In this document: piece by piece, positions 1 through 6,196 of the stretch | How the letters are laid out: each line of letters opens with the position of its first letter | Numbering within the stretch: position 1 is the stretch's first letter | NCBI GenBank assembly: GCA_021790615.1 | Contig: JAJYGW010000347.1 | Coordinates: 1-8,790, forward strand | Length of the DNA: 8,790 nucleotides | Direction of reading: 5' to 3' | DNA from: Actinomycetes bacterium | GTDB lineage: Bacteria > Actinomycetota > Acidimicrobiia > Acidimicrobiales > JAKAOS01 | Made by a program: the position numbers and the translations under genes | Notes under the pieces: model-generated | What the model was told of the DNA's origin: nothing | Seen by the model: the letters and a program-made list of their open reading frames with translations, nothing else | Databases searched by the model: none

Positions 1-193
1 TCAAGCGCATCCTTCCCGATCGCGCAGATCGACGGGCGAACGGCCCCGAGCCCCGTGCGCCGGACGCAAGAGCGCCCAGCGCGGGTGCGCGCGATCAGGG
101 TATGGGAGAATTCGCCTCGAGGGGACCGCACCGGGATGATCTGCTCGGAGTCCCGGTGCCCGCAGGCGACGGGGAGAGGGATCGGCGGACGCG
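1..193. other. Upstream region without a supported gene
   Basis: No convincing coding region is visible here. Frame 1 and frame 3 are open, as expected at this GC content, but their translations are arginine-rich and match no family I recognise. The frame of the downstream gene is closed by a TGA at 137-139. A purine-rich GGGGAGAGGG at 171-180 may be the ribosome binding site of that gene, although its spacing to the ATG at 194 is long, about 13 bases. I see no clear -35/-10 pair and no terminator. Confidence 0.5.
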
Positions 194-2551
194 ATGGTGC
201 CGCTTCGATGCAGGACAGGTCGATGCAGGACCGGGCGCGGGCTTCGCTCTTCCGGGCGCCTGCGCCGCGGAGGGAGAGCGGCGGCGGCGGCCGTCTCGCT
301 CGCCTGCGCGGGTGCGGCGCTCACCACGCCGGCGGCCGTGGCGAGCGCCGCCGGACCGGCGCTGCCGAACGGGCTCATCGCCTTTCGCAGCGTGAAGGGA
401 ATCGGGGTCGTCGACCCTCGGAGCGGCAGAGAGCGTCTGCTCCTCTCGGTCCCGCCGGGCTGCAACTCGGCGGCGGGGGGCGTGGGCCCGATCTCGCTGG
501 CGGGCCCCGTCTGGGCCCCCGCCGCCGGGCCCGCCGCGCGCCTCTACTTCTGGTTGACGGACTGGCAGTCGAAGCCGACGCCGGGCTGCAAGCTCCCGCG
601 CCTCCCGAGATGGGTCGCGGTCGGAGAGCCCATCCTCGTCGAAGCCGACCCCTTCGACGGCGCCCTCCGGGCGGTCGCCGCGGCCCCGACCGGCCTGCCC
701 TGCCAACCCGGGAACGATCTGGTCGCCGTACCCGGCGCGTTGGCCTTCACCGACGGAGGCTGCGACGAACCGCAGGTGCAAGCCCTCACGTTGCCCCTCG
801 AGCCCGGCGCCGCGCCCCTGGCAGCCCCGCTCGCCGTCCCGGCGAAAGAGCTCGCCCCGCACTGCGCCGTGGACGAGCACCTCCTGGGCGAGGGTCCCTC
901 TGGCATGGTCTTGCTCGCAGAGGAGGGGACCCAGTGCGCGGCGCCGCCACCCACCCTCGAATCGTGGAGCCCGTCCGTCCACAGGGTCGGACCGCTGCTG
1001 CCGCGCCCGCCCTCCGGCGCGCGACGCGACCTCGTGGCGGCGGCGATCTCGCCGGACGGGCGGTGGGAAGCCTTCTCCCTGGGCGCGCAGGGCACCGGCC
1101 TTCTCGACCTCCGGCGCGGGACCTGGTCGACCAGGACTCTGGCGCGCTGCGGCTCGGCGGCCTGCACCGGCGCACTCGGGGTGTCGTTCTCACCGAGCAG
1201 CGCCCAGCTCGCCGTCGCAGCGAACGGGCGCCTGCTGCTCGACCCCGTCGCGGGCGGTGGCACCGGCAAGGTGCTGCTCGCCGACGGGGTGACCGCGGTG
1301 AGCTGGTCGGGGGTGGTCGGTGCCGCCGCCCTGGAAGGCCCCCGAACAGGGCGTGCCTTGTCCGGCGTGGTGCCCTCGCTCTGGGCGCCGCTCTCCAAGT
1401 TCTGGGGAGCTGGAGAGAGCGAGACCTGGCGGGTGGAGCCGGCGGCCCTCCCGTCGCCCACCGTGTCGGTGGTCTCGCTGCCCGAGCCTGCCGACGCCCT
1501 GCTCATGCTCTCGGGAACGATCGCCCTCGCCGCGGGCGCCGGGGCCCGGGACTCGGGGGATTGGTGGCGGAGCACCGACGGCGGGCGCACCTGGAAGGCC
1601 CTGAACGCTCGCTGCGCCGAGCAGCAAGGGGCGACGCCGAACCTCATGCCCTGCCGGGTGAGCCAGATGGCCGCGCTGCCCGGCGGGGTCGCGCTCGCGA
1701 GAGGCGATCCCGGCCTCGGGCTGTGGCGCTCGGTCGACGACGGCGCCCAATGGCACCGACAGCCGTTCTCGGGACGCGTCATCGATGGCGGCCCCTGGGC
1801 GGCGGGGCCGCTCGCGTACCTGCTCACCCTTCCTGCCCGGCCCAACGGCCAGCCCGCGCCCGGTGCCGCCTCGCTGCTCTCGTCGACCGACAAGGGCCTC
1901 ACCTGGCACAGCCTCTTGTCCGTCCCTGCGAGCGACCCGGGCAACCCGGTGGCGACGCTCCAGGAGTTCTTCGTCCTCGGGCCCGGGCACTTCGCCGCGC
2001 TCTACCGCGCGGGCGACTGCTCACTGCCCGCCGACCTGCGAATGACCAACGACGGCGGGAGGACGTGGTTCTCCGCACCCCCCGCGTCGCTCGTCGCTCC
2101 GGCCGATCTCGCCCGAGCCACGCCGTCGCGCATCGTGTTCGGCGCCGGCTTCTGCGGTTCGGCCGCGCCCCACTACGGCCAGGGGATCTTCAGCCGGCCC
2201 GCGGCCGGCGGAGCCGCAGCGTGGGCGCCGGTCCACCTGCCCGCCGGCTTCCGCGACCTCTACGGGCTCGGGGCGGCCAGCCGTTTCCCCGCCTCGGCGC
2301 CAACGGTCGAGCTGATCTCCGTCGCGGCGCTCAGCTTCCCGGGCGGGAAGGAGGGCGTCGCGGTCGGCGCCGCTGTCGAAACGGGCACCGACAGCTCGGG
2401 CATCCCGGCCGCCGAGCCGTCGCAGGGTCTCGACCTGATCTTCGTGAGCCACGACGGAGGGGCGTCGTGGTCGAACGAGTCCCTCCCCGTCGGCCCGCCG
2501 CTCAGCGTCGTGAGCTGTGCCGCCCCGGGCGACTGCCTGGCCGCCGGCTGA
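194..2551 (+). CDS. Secreted two-part propeller protein: TolB-like N-terminus, five Asp-box (BNR) repeats
   Basis: The 785-residue protein is probably exported. It has an arginine-rich n-region, a hydrophobic stretch at about 29-45, and an Ala-rich cleavage zone near 50-53 with no lipobox. The first half looks like a TolB/PD40 propeller: IAFRS then VVDPRSG near 62-78, and ISPDGRW at 285-291. The second half carries Asp-boxes (S/T-x-D-x-G-x-T-W): STDGGRTW 460-467, SVDDGAQW 513-520 (weak), STDKGLTW 564-571, TNDGGRTW 618-625 and SHDGGASW 752-759. The first four are 51-54 residues apart. The mature part has 14 cysteines, which fits disulfides outside the cell. It ends in a paired-cysteine motif (SCAAPGDCLAAG) normally followed by another Asp-box. 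ATG 194 is the only standard start after the in-frame TGA at 137-139. Asp-boxes occur in sialidases and in many non-enzymatic propellers. I see no sialidase arginine triad or FRIP motif, so no enzyme activity is claimed. It has no evident link to the transporter operon. Confidence 0.8.
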   Translation: MVPLRCRTGRCRTGRGLRSSGRLRRGGRAAAAAVSLACAGAALTTPAAVASAAGPALPNGLIAFRSVKGIGVVDPRSGRERLLLSVPPGCNSAAGGVGPISLAGPVWAPAAGPAARLYFWLTDWQSKPTPGCKLPRLPRWVAVGEPILVEADPFDGALRAVAAAPTGLPCQPGNDLVAVPGALAFTDGGCDEPQVQALTLPLEPGAAPLAAPLAVPAKELAPHCAVDEHLLGEGPSGMVLLAEEGTQCAAPPPTLESWSPSVHRVGPLLPRPPSGARRDLVAAAISPDGRWEAFSLGAQGTGLLDLRRGTWSTRTLARCGSAACTGALGVSFSPSSAQLAVAANGRLLLDPVAGGGTGKVLLADGVTAVSWSGVVGAAALEGPRTGRALSGVVPSLWAPLSKFWGAGESETWRVEPAALPSPTVSVVSLPEPADALLMLSGTIALAAGAGARDSGDWWRSTDGGRTWKALNARCAEQQGATPNLMPCRVSQMAALPGGVALARGDPGLGLWRSVDDGAQWHRQPFSGRVIDGGPWAAGPLAYLLTLPARPNGQPAPGAASLLSSTDKGLTWHSLLSVPASDPGNPVATLQEFFVLGPGHFAALYRAGDCSLPADLRMTNDGGRTWFSAPPASLVAPADLARATPSRIVFGAGFCGSAAPHYGQGIFSRPAAGGAAAWAPVHLPAGFRDLYGLGAASRFPASAPTVELISVAALSFPGGKEGVAVGAAVETGTDSSGIPAAEPSQGLDLIFVSHDGGASWSNESLPVGPPLSVVSCAAPGDCLAAG
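205..234 (+). repeat. 15-base tandem repeat, two copies
   Basis: TCGATGCAGGACAGG (205-219) is followed directly by TCGATGCAGGACCGG (220-234), with one mismatch. The unit is a multiple of three, so in the frame of the propeller gene it adds a repeated CRTGR block in the n-region of the signal peptide. This looks like a replication-slippage duplication. It makes the positively charged n-region longer than usual and is tolerated there. Confidence 0.8.
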
Positions 2552-2604
2552 CAGCTCCGGACCCGAGCGCGCGCGCTACACGTTGAAGCGGAACGTTGCC
2601 GCGA

Positions 2605-2621
2605 TCGTTGACTACCAACGA
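2605..2621. repeat. Perfect inverted repeat TCGTTG-N5-CAACGA
   Basis: Two 6-base arms (2605-2610 and 2616-2621) flank the loop ACTAC. It lies about 220 bases before the -35 box of the operon and 54 bases after the stop of the upstream gene. It could be an operator or a weak mRNA hairpin. No T-run follows, so it is a poor terminator. The function is unknown. Confidence 0.35.
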
Positions 2622-2644
2622 CAATTGATGATCGTGGGGGCTGA

Positions 2645-2703
2645 CCTGCTCTCGTGTGGTTGACGAGTGACGGCGGCGGTTGGCACCCAATGGTCGTTCC
2701 GCG
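2645..2703 (+). pseudogene. Possible decayed Asp-box remnant of the upstream propeller gene
   Basis: Read in the same frame as the upstream gene, this stretch gives PALVWLTSDGGGWHPMVVP. That closely resembles the usual segment after a paired-cysteine motif in such proteins (aliphatic-W-x-T-x-D-G-G-x-T-W-x-x-hydrophobic). One residue is missing: the D to W distance is four instead of five. Stops at 2549, 2609 and 2642 separate it from the intact gene. The match is short, so chance is possible, but the frame, distance and order all fit a lost C-terminal repeat. Confidence 0.3.
2651..2667. repeat. Small inverted repeat CTCGT-N7-ACGAG
   Basis: The 5-base arms at 2651-2655 and 2663-2667 surround a 7-base loop. 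There is no following T-run, and the element overlaps the possible Asp-box remnant. It may be incidental. Confidence 0.2.
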
Positions 2704-2812
2704 GACTCTTCGCGAACTGCGACCGAGGCGGTGGTGGGAGTTCAGCGTCCCCATACGCCGTGGGGTGCTCACGGATCGACCTCCGGGGAGTCCTGCGCCC
2801 GGCCTCCGCCCA

Positions 2813-2824
2813 CGCATTTGTGCG
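2813..2824. repeat. Small inverted repeat CGCA-TTTG-TGCG next to the promoter
   Basis: The 4-base arms at 2813-2816 and 2821-2824 lie about 15 bases before the -35 box. The position suits an activator or repressor site for the IclR-type regulator, but the arms are short and do not match an IclR consensus I know. Confidence 0.2.
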
Positions 2825-2839
2825 CATCCGGAAAAGATC

Positions 2840-2868
2840 TTGACGTACGTAAGAGCAGAAGTTAGCGT
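2840..2868 (+). promoter_or_regulatory. Sigma-70-type promoter of the regulator/transporter operon
   Basis: The -35 box TTGACG (2840-2845) and the -10 box TAGCGT (2863-2868, fitting TANNNT) are 17 bases apart, the ideal spacing. Transcription would start about seven bases after the -10 box, at or next to the GTG at 2875. A perfect palindrome ACGTACGT (2843-2850) overlaps the end of the -35 box and the spacer. A regulator could block polymerase there, possibly the IclR protein itself. Confidence 0.6.
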
Positions 2869-2874
2869 CCCTCC

Positions 2875-3765
2875 GTGGAGGGAAACTCCATTTCACAGGG
2901 TGAAAGCCGCTCCATCGCAGCGGTGCAGCGAGCGGTGCAGCTCCTGCGGGCGGTGGCGGCGCTACCCCCTCAGAGCAGGACGCTCACGGCGCTGGCTCGC
3001 AAGACCGGCATCAAGGTCCCGTCAGCCCACCACCTGCTGGCGACGCTCGTGAGGGAGGGCGTGGTGGTGAAGGACGCCGCCCTTCGGTACCACTTCGGCC
3101 CGACCCTTCACGCCCTCGCCGAGACCGCGCACCGCGAGAGCCGCCTTCCCGCCTCGGTCCAAGCCGAGCTCCAGCACCTCGTCGACCTCACCGGTGAGAA
3201 CGCCTACCTGAGCGGCTGGGTCCGCGGCGAGATCCAGGTGCTGGAGGAGCTGAGCGGCACGCAGGCGGTGCGCGTCGCGGTCCCGCATCGAGGGTTCGAA
3301 TACGCGCGCGCGTCGGGGAAGATCCTCCTCTCGTTGCTCGCCGACGAAGAGTTGGACGCGTTCCTCGCGAGCACGCAGCTCGAGAAGGTGACGCCGAGCA
3401 CGATCACCGATCCGGATGACCTACGCGAGCATCTGGCTCTGGTCAGGAGGCAGGGGTACGCGGTGGAGACGGGCGAATGCGTCGAAGGTGTCGCGTGCTG
3501 CTCGGCCGCCGTGATGAACGGGGAGCTGGTCGTCGCCGCCTTGACCATCTCTTCTCCCTTGGAACGATTTCTCAACAACGAGGAGAAGCTGGTGGCTTCG
3601 GTGGTCGAGTGCGCCGCGCGCGCGAGCGACGCGCTCGGTGGTCGGTCAGCAAGTCGACCTCTCACCAGCTCTCCCTTCCAGATACCTATGGACCTCCATT
3701 CCTCGCCTACCAACACCGAATCAGAGCTACCTCAAGCACCTAGGGGGAAACACCAATGGCAGTAG
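2875..3765 (+). CDS. IclR-family transcriptional regulator with a run-on C-terminal tail
   Basis: This is a 296-residue cytoplasmic DNA-binding regulator, probably of the downstream sugar transporter. Residues 12-65 form the winged helix-turn-helix, opening with SIAAVQRAVQLL and continuing with LTALARKTGIKVPSAHHLLATL. Residues about 80-254 form the IclR effector domain, with ASGKILL at 146-152 and EGVACCSAAV at 204-213, the usual site of the GV-C-A-PV motif. GTG 2875 is the first possible start, because an in-frame TAG lies at 2863. No Shine-Dalgarno sequence precedes it, and the promoter predicts transcription beginning right at this codon. IclR proteins are typically about 250-270 residues. 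Here residues 255-296 are an extra tail whose codons are only about half G/C at third position, unlike the rest. The stop overlaps the start of the binding-protein gene by ten bases. The effector is unknown. Confidence 0.9.
   Translation: MEGNSISQGESRSIAAVQRAVQLLRAVAALPPQSRTLTALARKTGIKVPSAHHLLATLVREGVVVKDAALRYHFGPTLHALAETAHRESRLPASVQAELQHLVDLTGENAYLSGWVRGEIQVLEELSGTQAVRVAVPHRGFEYARASGKILLSLLADEELDAFLASTQLEKVTPSTITDPDDLREHLALVRRQGYAVETGECVEGVACCSAAVMNGELVVAALTISSPLERFLNNEEKLVASVVECAARASDALGGRSASRPLTSSPFQIPMDLHSSPTNTESELPQAPRGKHQWQ
3637..3755 (+). other. Former intergenic spacer now read as the regulator's tail
   Basis: From codon 255 of the IclR gene to the start of the next gene, third positions drop to 21 G/C out of 42. 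The residues become Ser/Pro/Gln-rich and unlike any IclR domain. It looks like a non-coding leader of the binding-protein gene that was opened by loss of an ancestral stop near 3640. It may still carry a second promoter or operator for the transporter genes, but I cannot identify boxes with confidence. Confidence 0.45.
3742..3747 (+). promoter_or_regulatory. Strong ribosome binding site AGGGGG of the binding-protein gene
   Basis: AGGGGG lies 8 bases before ATG 3756, near-ideal spacing. This decides that start over the in-frame ATG at 3774, which has no such site. It also fits the high expression usual for binding proteins compared with their permeases. Confidence 0.75.
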
Positions 3766-5156
3766 CAGTGGATATGAGACGGAACGTTCGAAGGACGGTG
3801 CCGCACCGGCTCTCGCGCTGGTTCATGGGCGCGTGCGGGCTCGCGGCCGCGGGCTCGATGGTCGCGGTCATGAGCGGGCCCGGCGTGAGCGGTGCGGCCG
3901 CCTCCAAGGCGAACGCGAACCAGGTGACCATCACCATGTGGAACGACCCGCTGGACGCGTCCACAACAGGCGTCCCGCTCTCCAAGAGCTGGCTCACGGC
4001 GGGGGTGAAGCTGTTCGAGGCGAAGCACCACAACATCAAGGTGGACCTGATCCAGGAGCCGTTCGCAGCGTCGACAGCCTTCGAGACGCTCCTCCACTCG
4101 ACCGAGGTCGGCGGAACCACGCCGACAATCGGCCAGCTCTACGTCGGCGGGCAGGTCATCGAGAACGACCCGTACCTCGTGCCGCTCAACAAGTACCTGT
4201 CGAAGGGGTACATCAAGTCGCTCACCGGCTGGCAGTTCGTGACGGCCGGCTACGAGACCGGCGGCAAGATCTACGCGATCCCTTACGGGACGGGTGCGTA
4301 CTACTCCGTCTACTACAACAAGAAGCTCATGGCGAAGGCAGGGGTCAAGCCACCCTGGCCGGAGAACTGGACACAGCTGATCGCGCTCGGCCGGAAGATC
4401 AAGGCCAAGGGTGTCCAGCCGTTCGAGTTCGGAGAAAAGCAGGGGTACCAGGGCGCGTGGACCCAGGACGGGCTCATCTCGGGCCTCGGCGGGAACACAG
4501 GTGTCCTCAGGATGTTCTTCGGCAAGCAGTCACTGAACTCCAGCCTGCTGATCAAGCCCTACGAGGCCTGGCACCAGATGTACGCGGCGGGCATCACCAA
4601 CCCGAACGCGCCGTCGCTCAGCGAGACACAGGGGATCGCCGACTTCGCGGCCGGGAAGGGCGCGATGACGATCACCGGCAACTTCGAGAACACAAAGTTC
4701 CAGACCGGCCTCGGAAAGAACAACGTCGGGCTCTTCCCGATCCCGGCACTGCGAGGCTCGAAGTACGCCAAAGGATTCTCGGGCGGCCCCAATAACGCCT
4801 ACGTCATCTTCAAGACGAGCAAGCACGTCCGTCAGTGCCTGCAGCTGATCGAGTTCCTCACGTCGCTGAAGGTCCAGGTGGCATCGATCAACCAGCTCGG
4901 CCAGATCCCGAACAACGTCTCGTTCCGCCCGTCGGCCGCCTTCGACAATCAGCAGCCGCTGCTCGCGCAGGTGTACAGCTACCTCAAGAAGGGCTACAAG
5001 CAGTACGAGGCGTTCGATAACGTCATGCCCGGCAGCATCGACACATACTGGTACAAGACCAACAACGGTGTCTTCGGCGGGAGCTTGAGCCCTGCAGCCG
5101 CTGCGGCGAGCATCCAGACGCAGATGCAGAGCTACCTGCAATCAAGCAAGGCATGA
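3756..5156 (+). CDS. ABC sugar transporter, extracellular solute-binding protein (family 1)
   Basis: This 466-residue exported protein captures a sugar or oligosaccharide and delivers it to the permeases. The signal peptide has basic residues 8-21, a hydrophobic core at about 22-39, and a likely signal peptidase I site after Ala-Ala-Ala near residue 49. The mature start VTITMWNDP is typical of the family. GKIYAIPYGTGAYYSVYYNKKLMAKAG (170-196) matches the hinge-region motif G-K-Y-A-P-Y-x-YNK-x-x-x-KAG. FAAGKGAMTITGNF (298-310) matches the F-x-x-GKxAM-x-x-x-G motif. Tryptophans and tyrosines spread through the chain suit sugar stacking. Length is normal. There is no cysteine after the hydrophobic core. 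The only nearby cysteine, C27, lies at its start and does not make a lipobox, which is odd for a Gram-positive-type cell. The stop overlaps the next gene by ATGA. The substrate cannot be predicted. Confidence 0.93.
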   Translation: MAVAVDMRRNVRRTVPHRLSRWFMGACGLAAAGSMVAVMSGPGVSGAAASKANANQVTITMWNDPLDASTTGVPLSKSWLTAGVKLFEAKHHNIKVDLIQEPFAASTAFETLLHSTEVGGTTPTIGQLYVGGQVIENDPYLVPLNKYLSKGYIKSLTGWQFVTAGYETGGKIYAIPYGTGAYYSVYYNKKLMAKAGVKPPWPENWTQLIALGRKIKAKGVQPFEFGEKQGYQGAWTQDGLISGLGGNTGVLRMFFGKQSLNSSLLIKPYEAWHQMYAAGITNPNAPSLSETQGIADFAAGKGAMTITGNFENTKFQTGLGKNNVGLFPIPALRGSKYAKGFSGGPNNAYVIFKTSKHVRQCLQLIEFLTSLKVQVASINQLGQIPNNVSFRPSAAFDNQQPLLAQVYSYLKKGYKQYEAFDNVMPGSIDTYWYKTNNGVFGGSLSPAAAAASIQTQMQSYLQSSKA

Positions 5157-6196
5157 CCGACGAGCCGTCCGGCCCGGTTGTCTCGAGCCGGCGTCCAGCG
5201 GCACCGGTCCTCTCCGCCCCGGCGGAAGAGCTGGTGAGGGTGGCTGGAGAGCCTGTCGAAGACGTGGCGAGCGGCGCTGCGCCGGCTTTGGCGACCTTTG
5301 GTCGCCGGGCCGGCGCGCGCGTCGCGCGTGCGGTCCGGCGCCGGGGCTTCTCCTACGCCGCGCTGATCCCCGCGACGGTCTTCGTGCTCGGTCTGCTGAT
5401 CGTCCCGATCATCGAGACCGCGTACCACAGCTTCACGAACTGGAATGGCCTGTCGAGCCACTTCGTCGGGGTCGAGAACTTCCGCCTCCTGTTCGACAAC
5501 CCGGTGTTCTCCCAGGTCCTGGTGAACTCGGTGATCTTCCTCATCTCCGTGCCGCTCATCCTGGTGGTGTCACTCGTCGTCGCCGTGCTCGTCTACGAGA
5601 AGGTCCCGGGATGGCGGGTCTTCCGATTCCTGTTCTTCATCCCGAACGTCCTGTCGCCGGTCATCGTCGGGGCGCTCTTCAGCACGTTCTTCCTCCCGGG
5701 CGGGATCGTGGACACCATCCTTCGCCCCGTGGGCCTGGGGCAGCTCGCGTGGCTCTCCCAGCCGTGGACGGCCCGGTTCGTCGTGATCGCCGCGCTCGTG
5801 TGGACGTCGTTCGGCTTCGGGATGATCGTCATTCTGTCGGCGCTCACGACGGTCGATCCCGCGCTCTACGACGCCGCGCTGATCGACGGAGCGGGCTGGT
5901 GGCGGCGCCTGCGCTCGATCACCATTCCGATGATCTCGAGCTCGCTCCAGTTCCTGAGCGTGATCAACGTGATCTACACGTTCACGTCGCTGTTCAGCTT
6001 CGTGTACGTCATCAGCGCTGGTGGTCCAGGGTTCTCGACCACCAGCGTGACATATTACACGTACATCACCACTTTCGAGAACGGTCAGTTCGGGTACGGA
6101 GCGGCGGTCGTGCTCATCTTGTTCCTCATCGTGCTGGTGATGACGGTGGTGCAGATCAAGCTGTTCCCGCAGCGACAGGTCCAGCAGGGAGTCTGA
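5153..6196 (+). CDS. ABC sugar transporter permease, MalF/UgpA type
   Basis: This 347-residue inner membrane protein is one half of the channel. Six membrane segments lie at about 68-90, 124-147, 157-181, 209-231, 264-288 and 315-335. The EAA loop that contacts the ATPase is at 240-259, with the D-A-A-x-x-D-G-A-G core and the closing I-T-I-P. ATG 5153 overlaps the stop of the binding-protein gene (ATGA), which suggests coupled translation. The first 65 residues are an Ala/Pro/Arg-rich cytoplasmic extension longer than usual. An alternative start is GTG 5234 (codon 28), which has GGAAGAG five bases or less upstream, whereas ATG 5153 has only a weak AAGG very close to it. The true start is thus uncertain, though the family assignment is not. 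Confidence 0.93.
   Translation: MTDEPSGPVVSSRRPAAPVLSAPAEELVRVAGEPVEDVASGAAPALATFGRRAGARVARAVRRRGFSYAALIPATVFVLGLLIVPIIETAYHSFTNWNGLSSHFVGVENFRLLFDNPVFSQVLVNSVIFLISVPLILVVSLVVAVLVYEKVPGWRVFRFLFFIPNVLSPVIVGALFSTFFLPGGIVDTILRPVGLGQLAWLSQPWTARFVVIAALVWTSFGFGMIVILSALTTVDPALYDAALIDGAGWWRRLRSITIPMISSSLQFLSVINVIYTFTSLFSFVYVISAGGPGFSTTSVTYYTYITTFENGQFGYGAAVVLILFLIVLVMTVVQIKLFPQRQVQQGV

Larger units (their letters stand above)
2552..2839. other. Intergenic region with short inverted repeats
   Basis: No intact gene is supported in this stretch. It is visibly richer in A and T than the flanking genes. It holds CGTTG at 2581, 2594 and 2606, spaced 13 and 12 bases, with the complement CAACG at 2616. It also holds three small inverted repeats listed separately and a possible decayed Asp-box stretch at 2645-2703. 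None of the hairpins is followed by a T-run, so no intrinsic terminator can be called for the propeller gene. The reverse-strand reading frames here match nothing recognisable. Confidence 0.5.

Noticed and set aside
544..1944. 466-residue antisense ORF, with several other long antisense ORFs between 95 and 2452
   Set aside because: Low-complexity shadows of the propeller gene on the opposite strand, with no recognisable motifs.
194..2551. Calling the Asp-box protein a sialidase
   Set aside because: Asp-boxes alone do not show sialidase activity. No FRIP motif, arginine triad or nucleophile tyrosine context could be identified.
55..2586. 843-residue ORF in frame 1 over the propeller gene
   Set aside because: Its translation is extremely Arg/Pro/Gly-rich with no family motifs. 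It is the high-GC shadow of the 194-2551 gene, whose frame shows a signal peptide and Asp-boxes.
2612..2896. Reverse-strand 94-residue ORF in the intergenic region
   Set aside because: No recognisable motif, it crosses the promoter and the start of the IclR gene, and its composition is not protein-like.
3823..3845. Possible lipobox around C27 (M-G-A-C) of the binding protein
   Set aside because: The hydrophobic core lies after this cysteine, not before it, and Met at -3 is a poor fit, so signal peptidase II cleavage is unlikely.
3638..4795. 385-residue ORF in frame 2 over the binding-protein gene
   Set aside because: Arg/His-rich shadow. The overlapping frame beginning at 3756 has clear binding-protein motifs.
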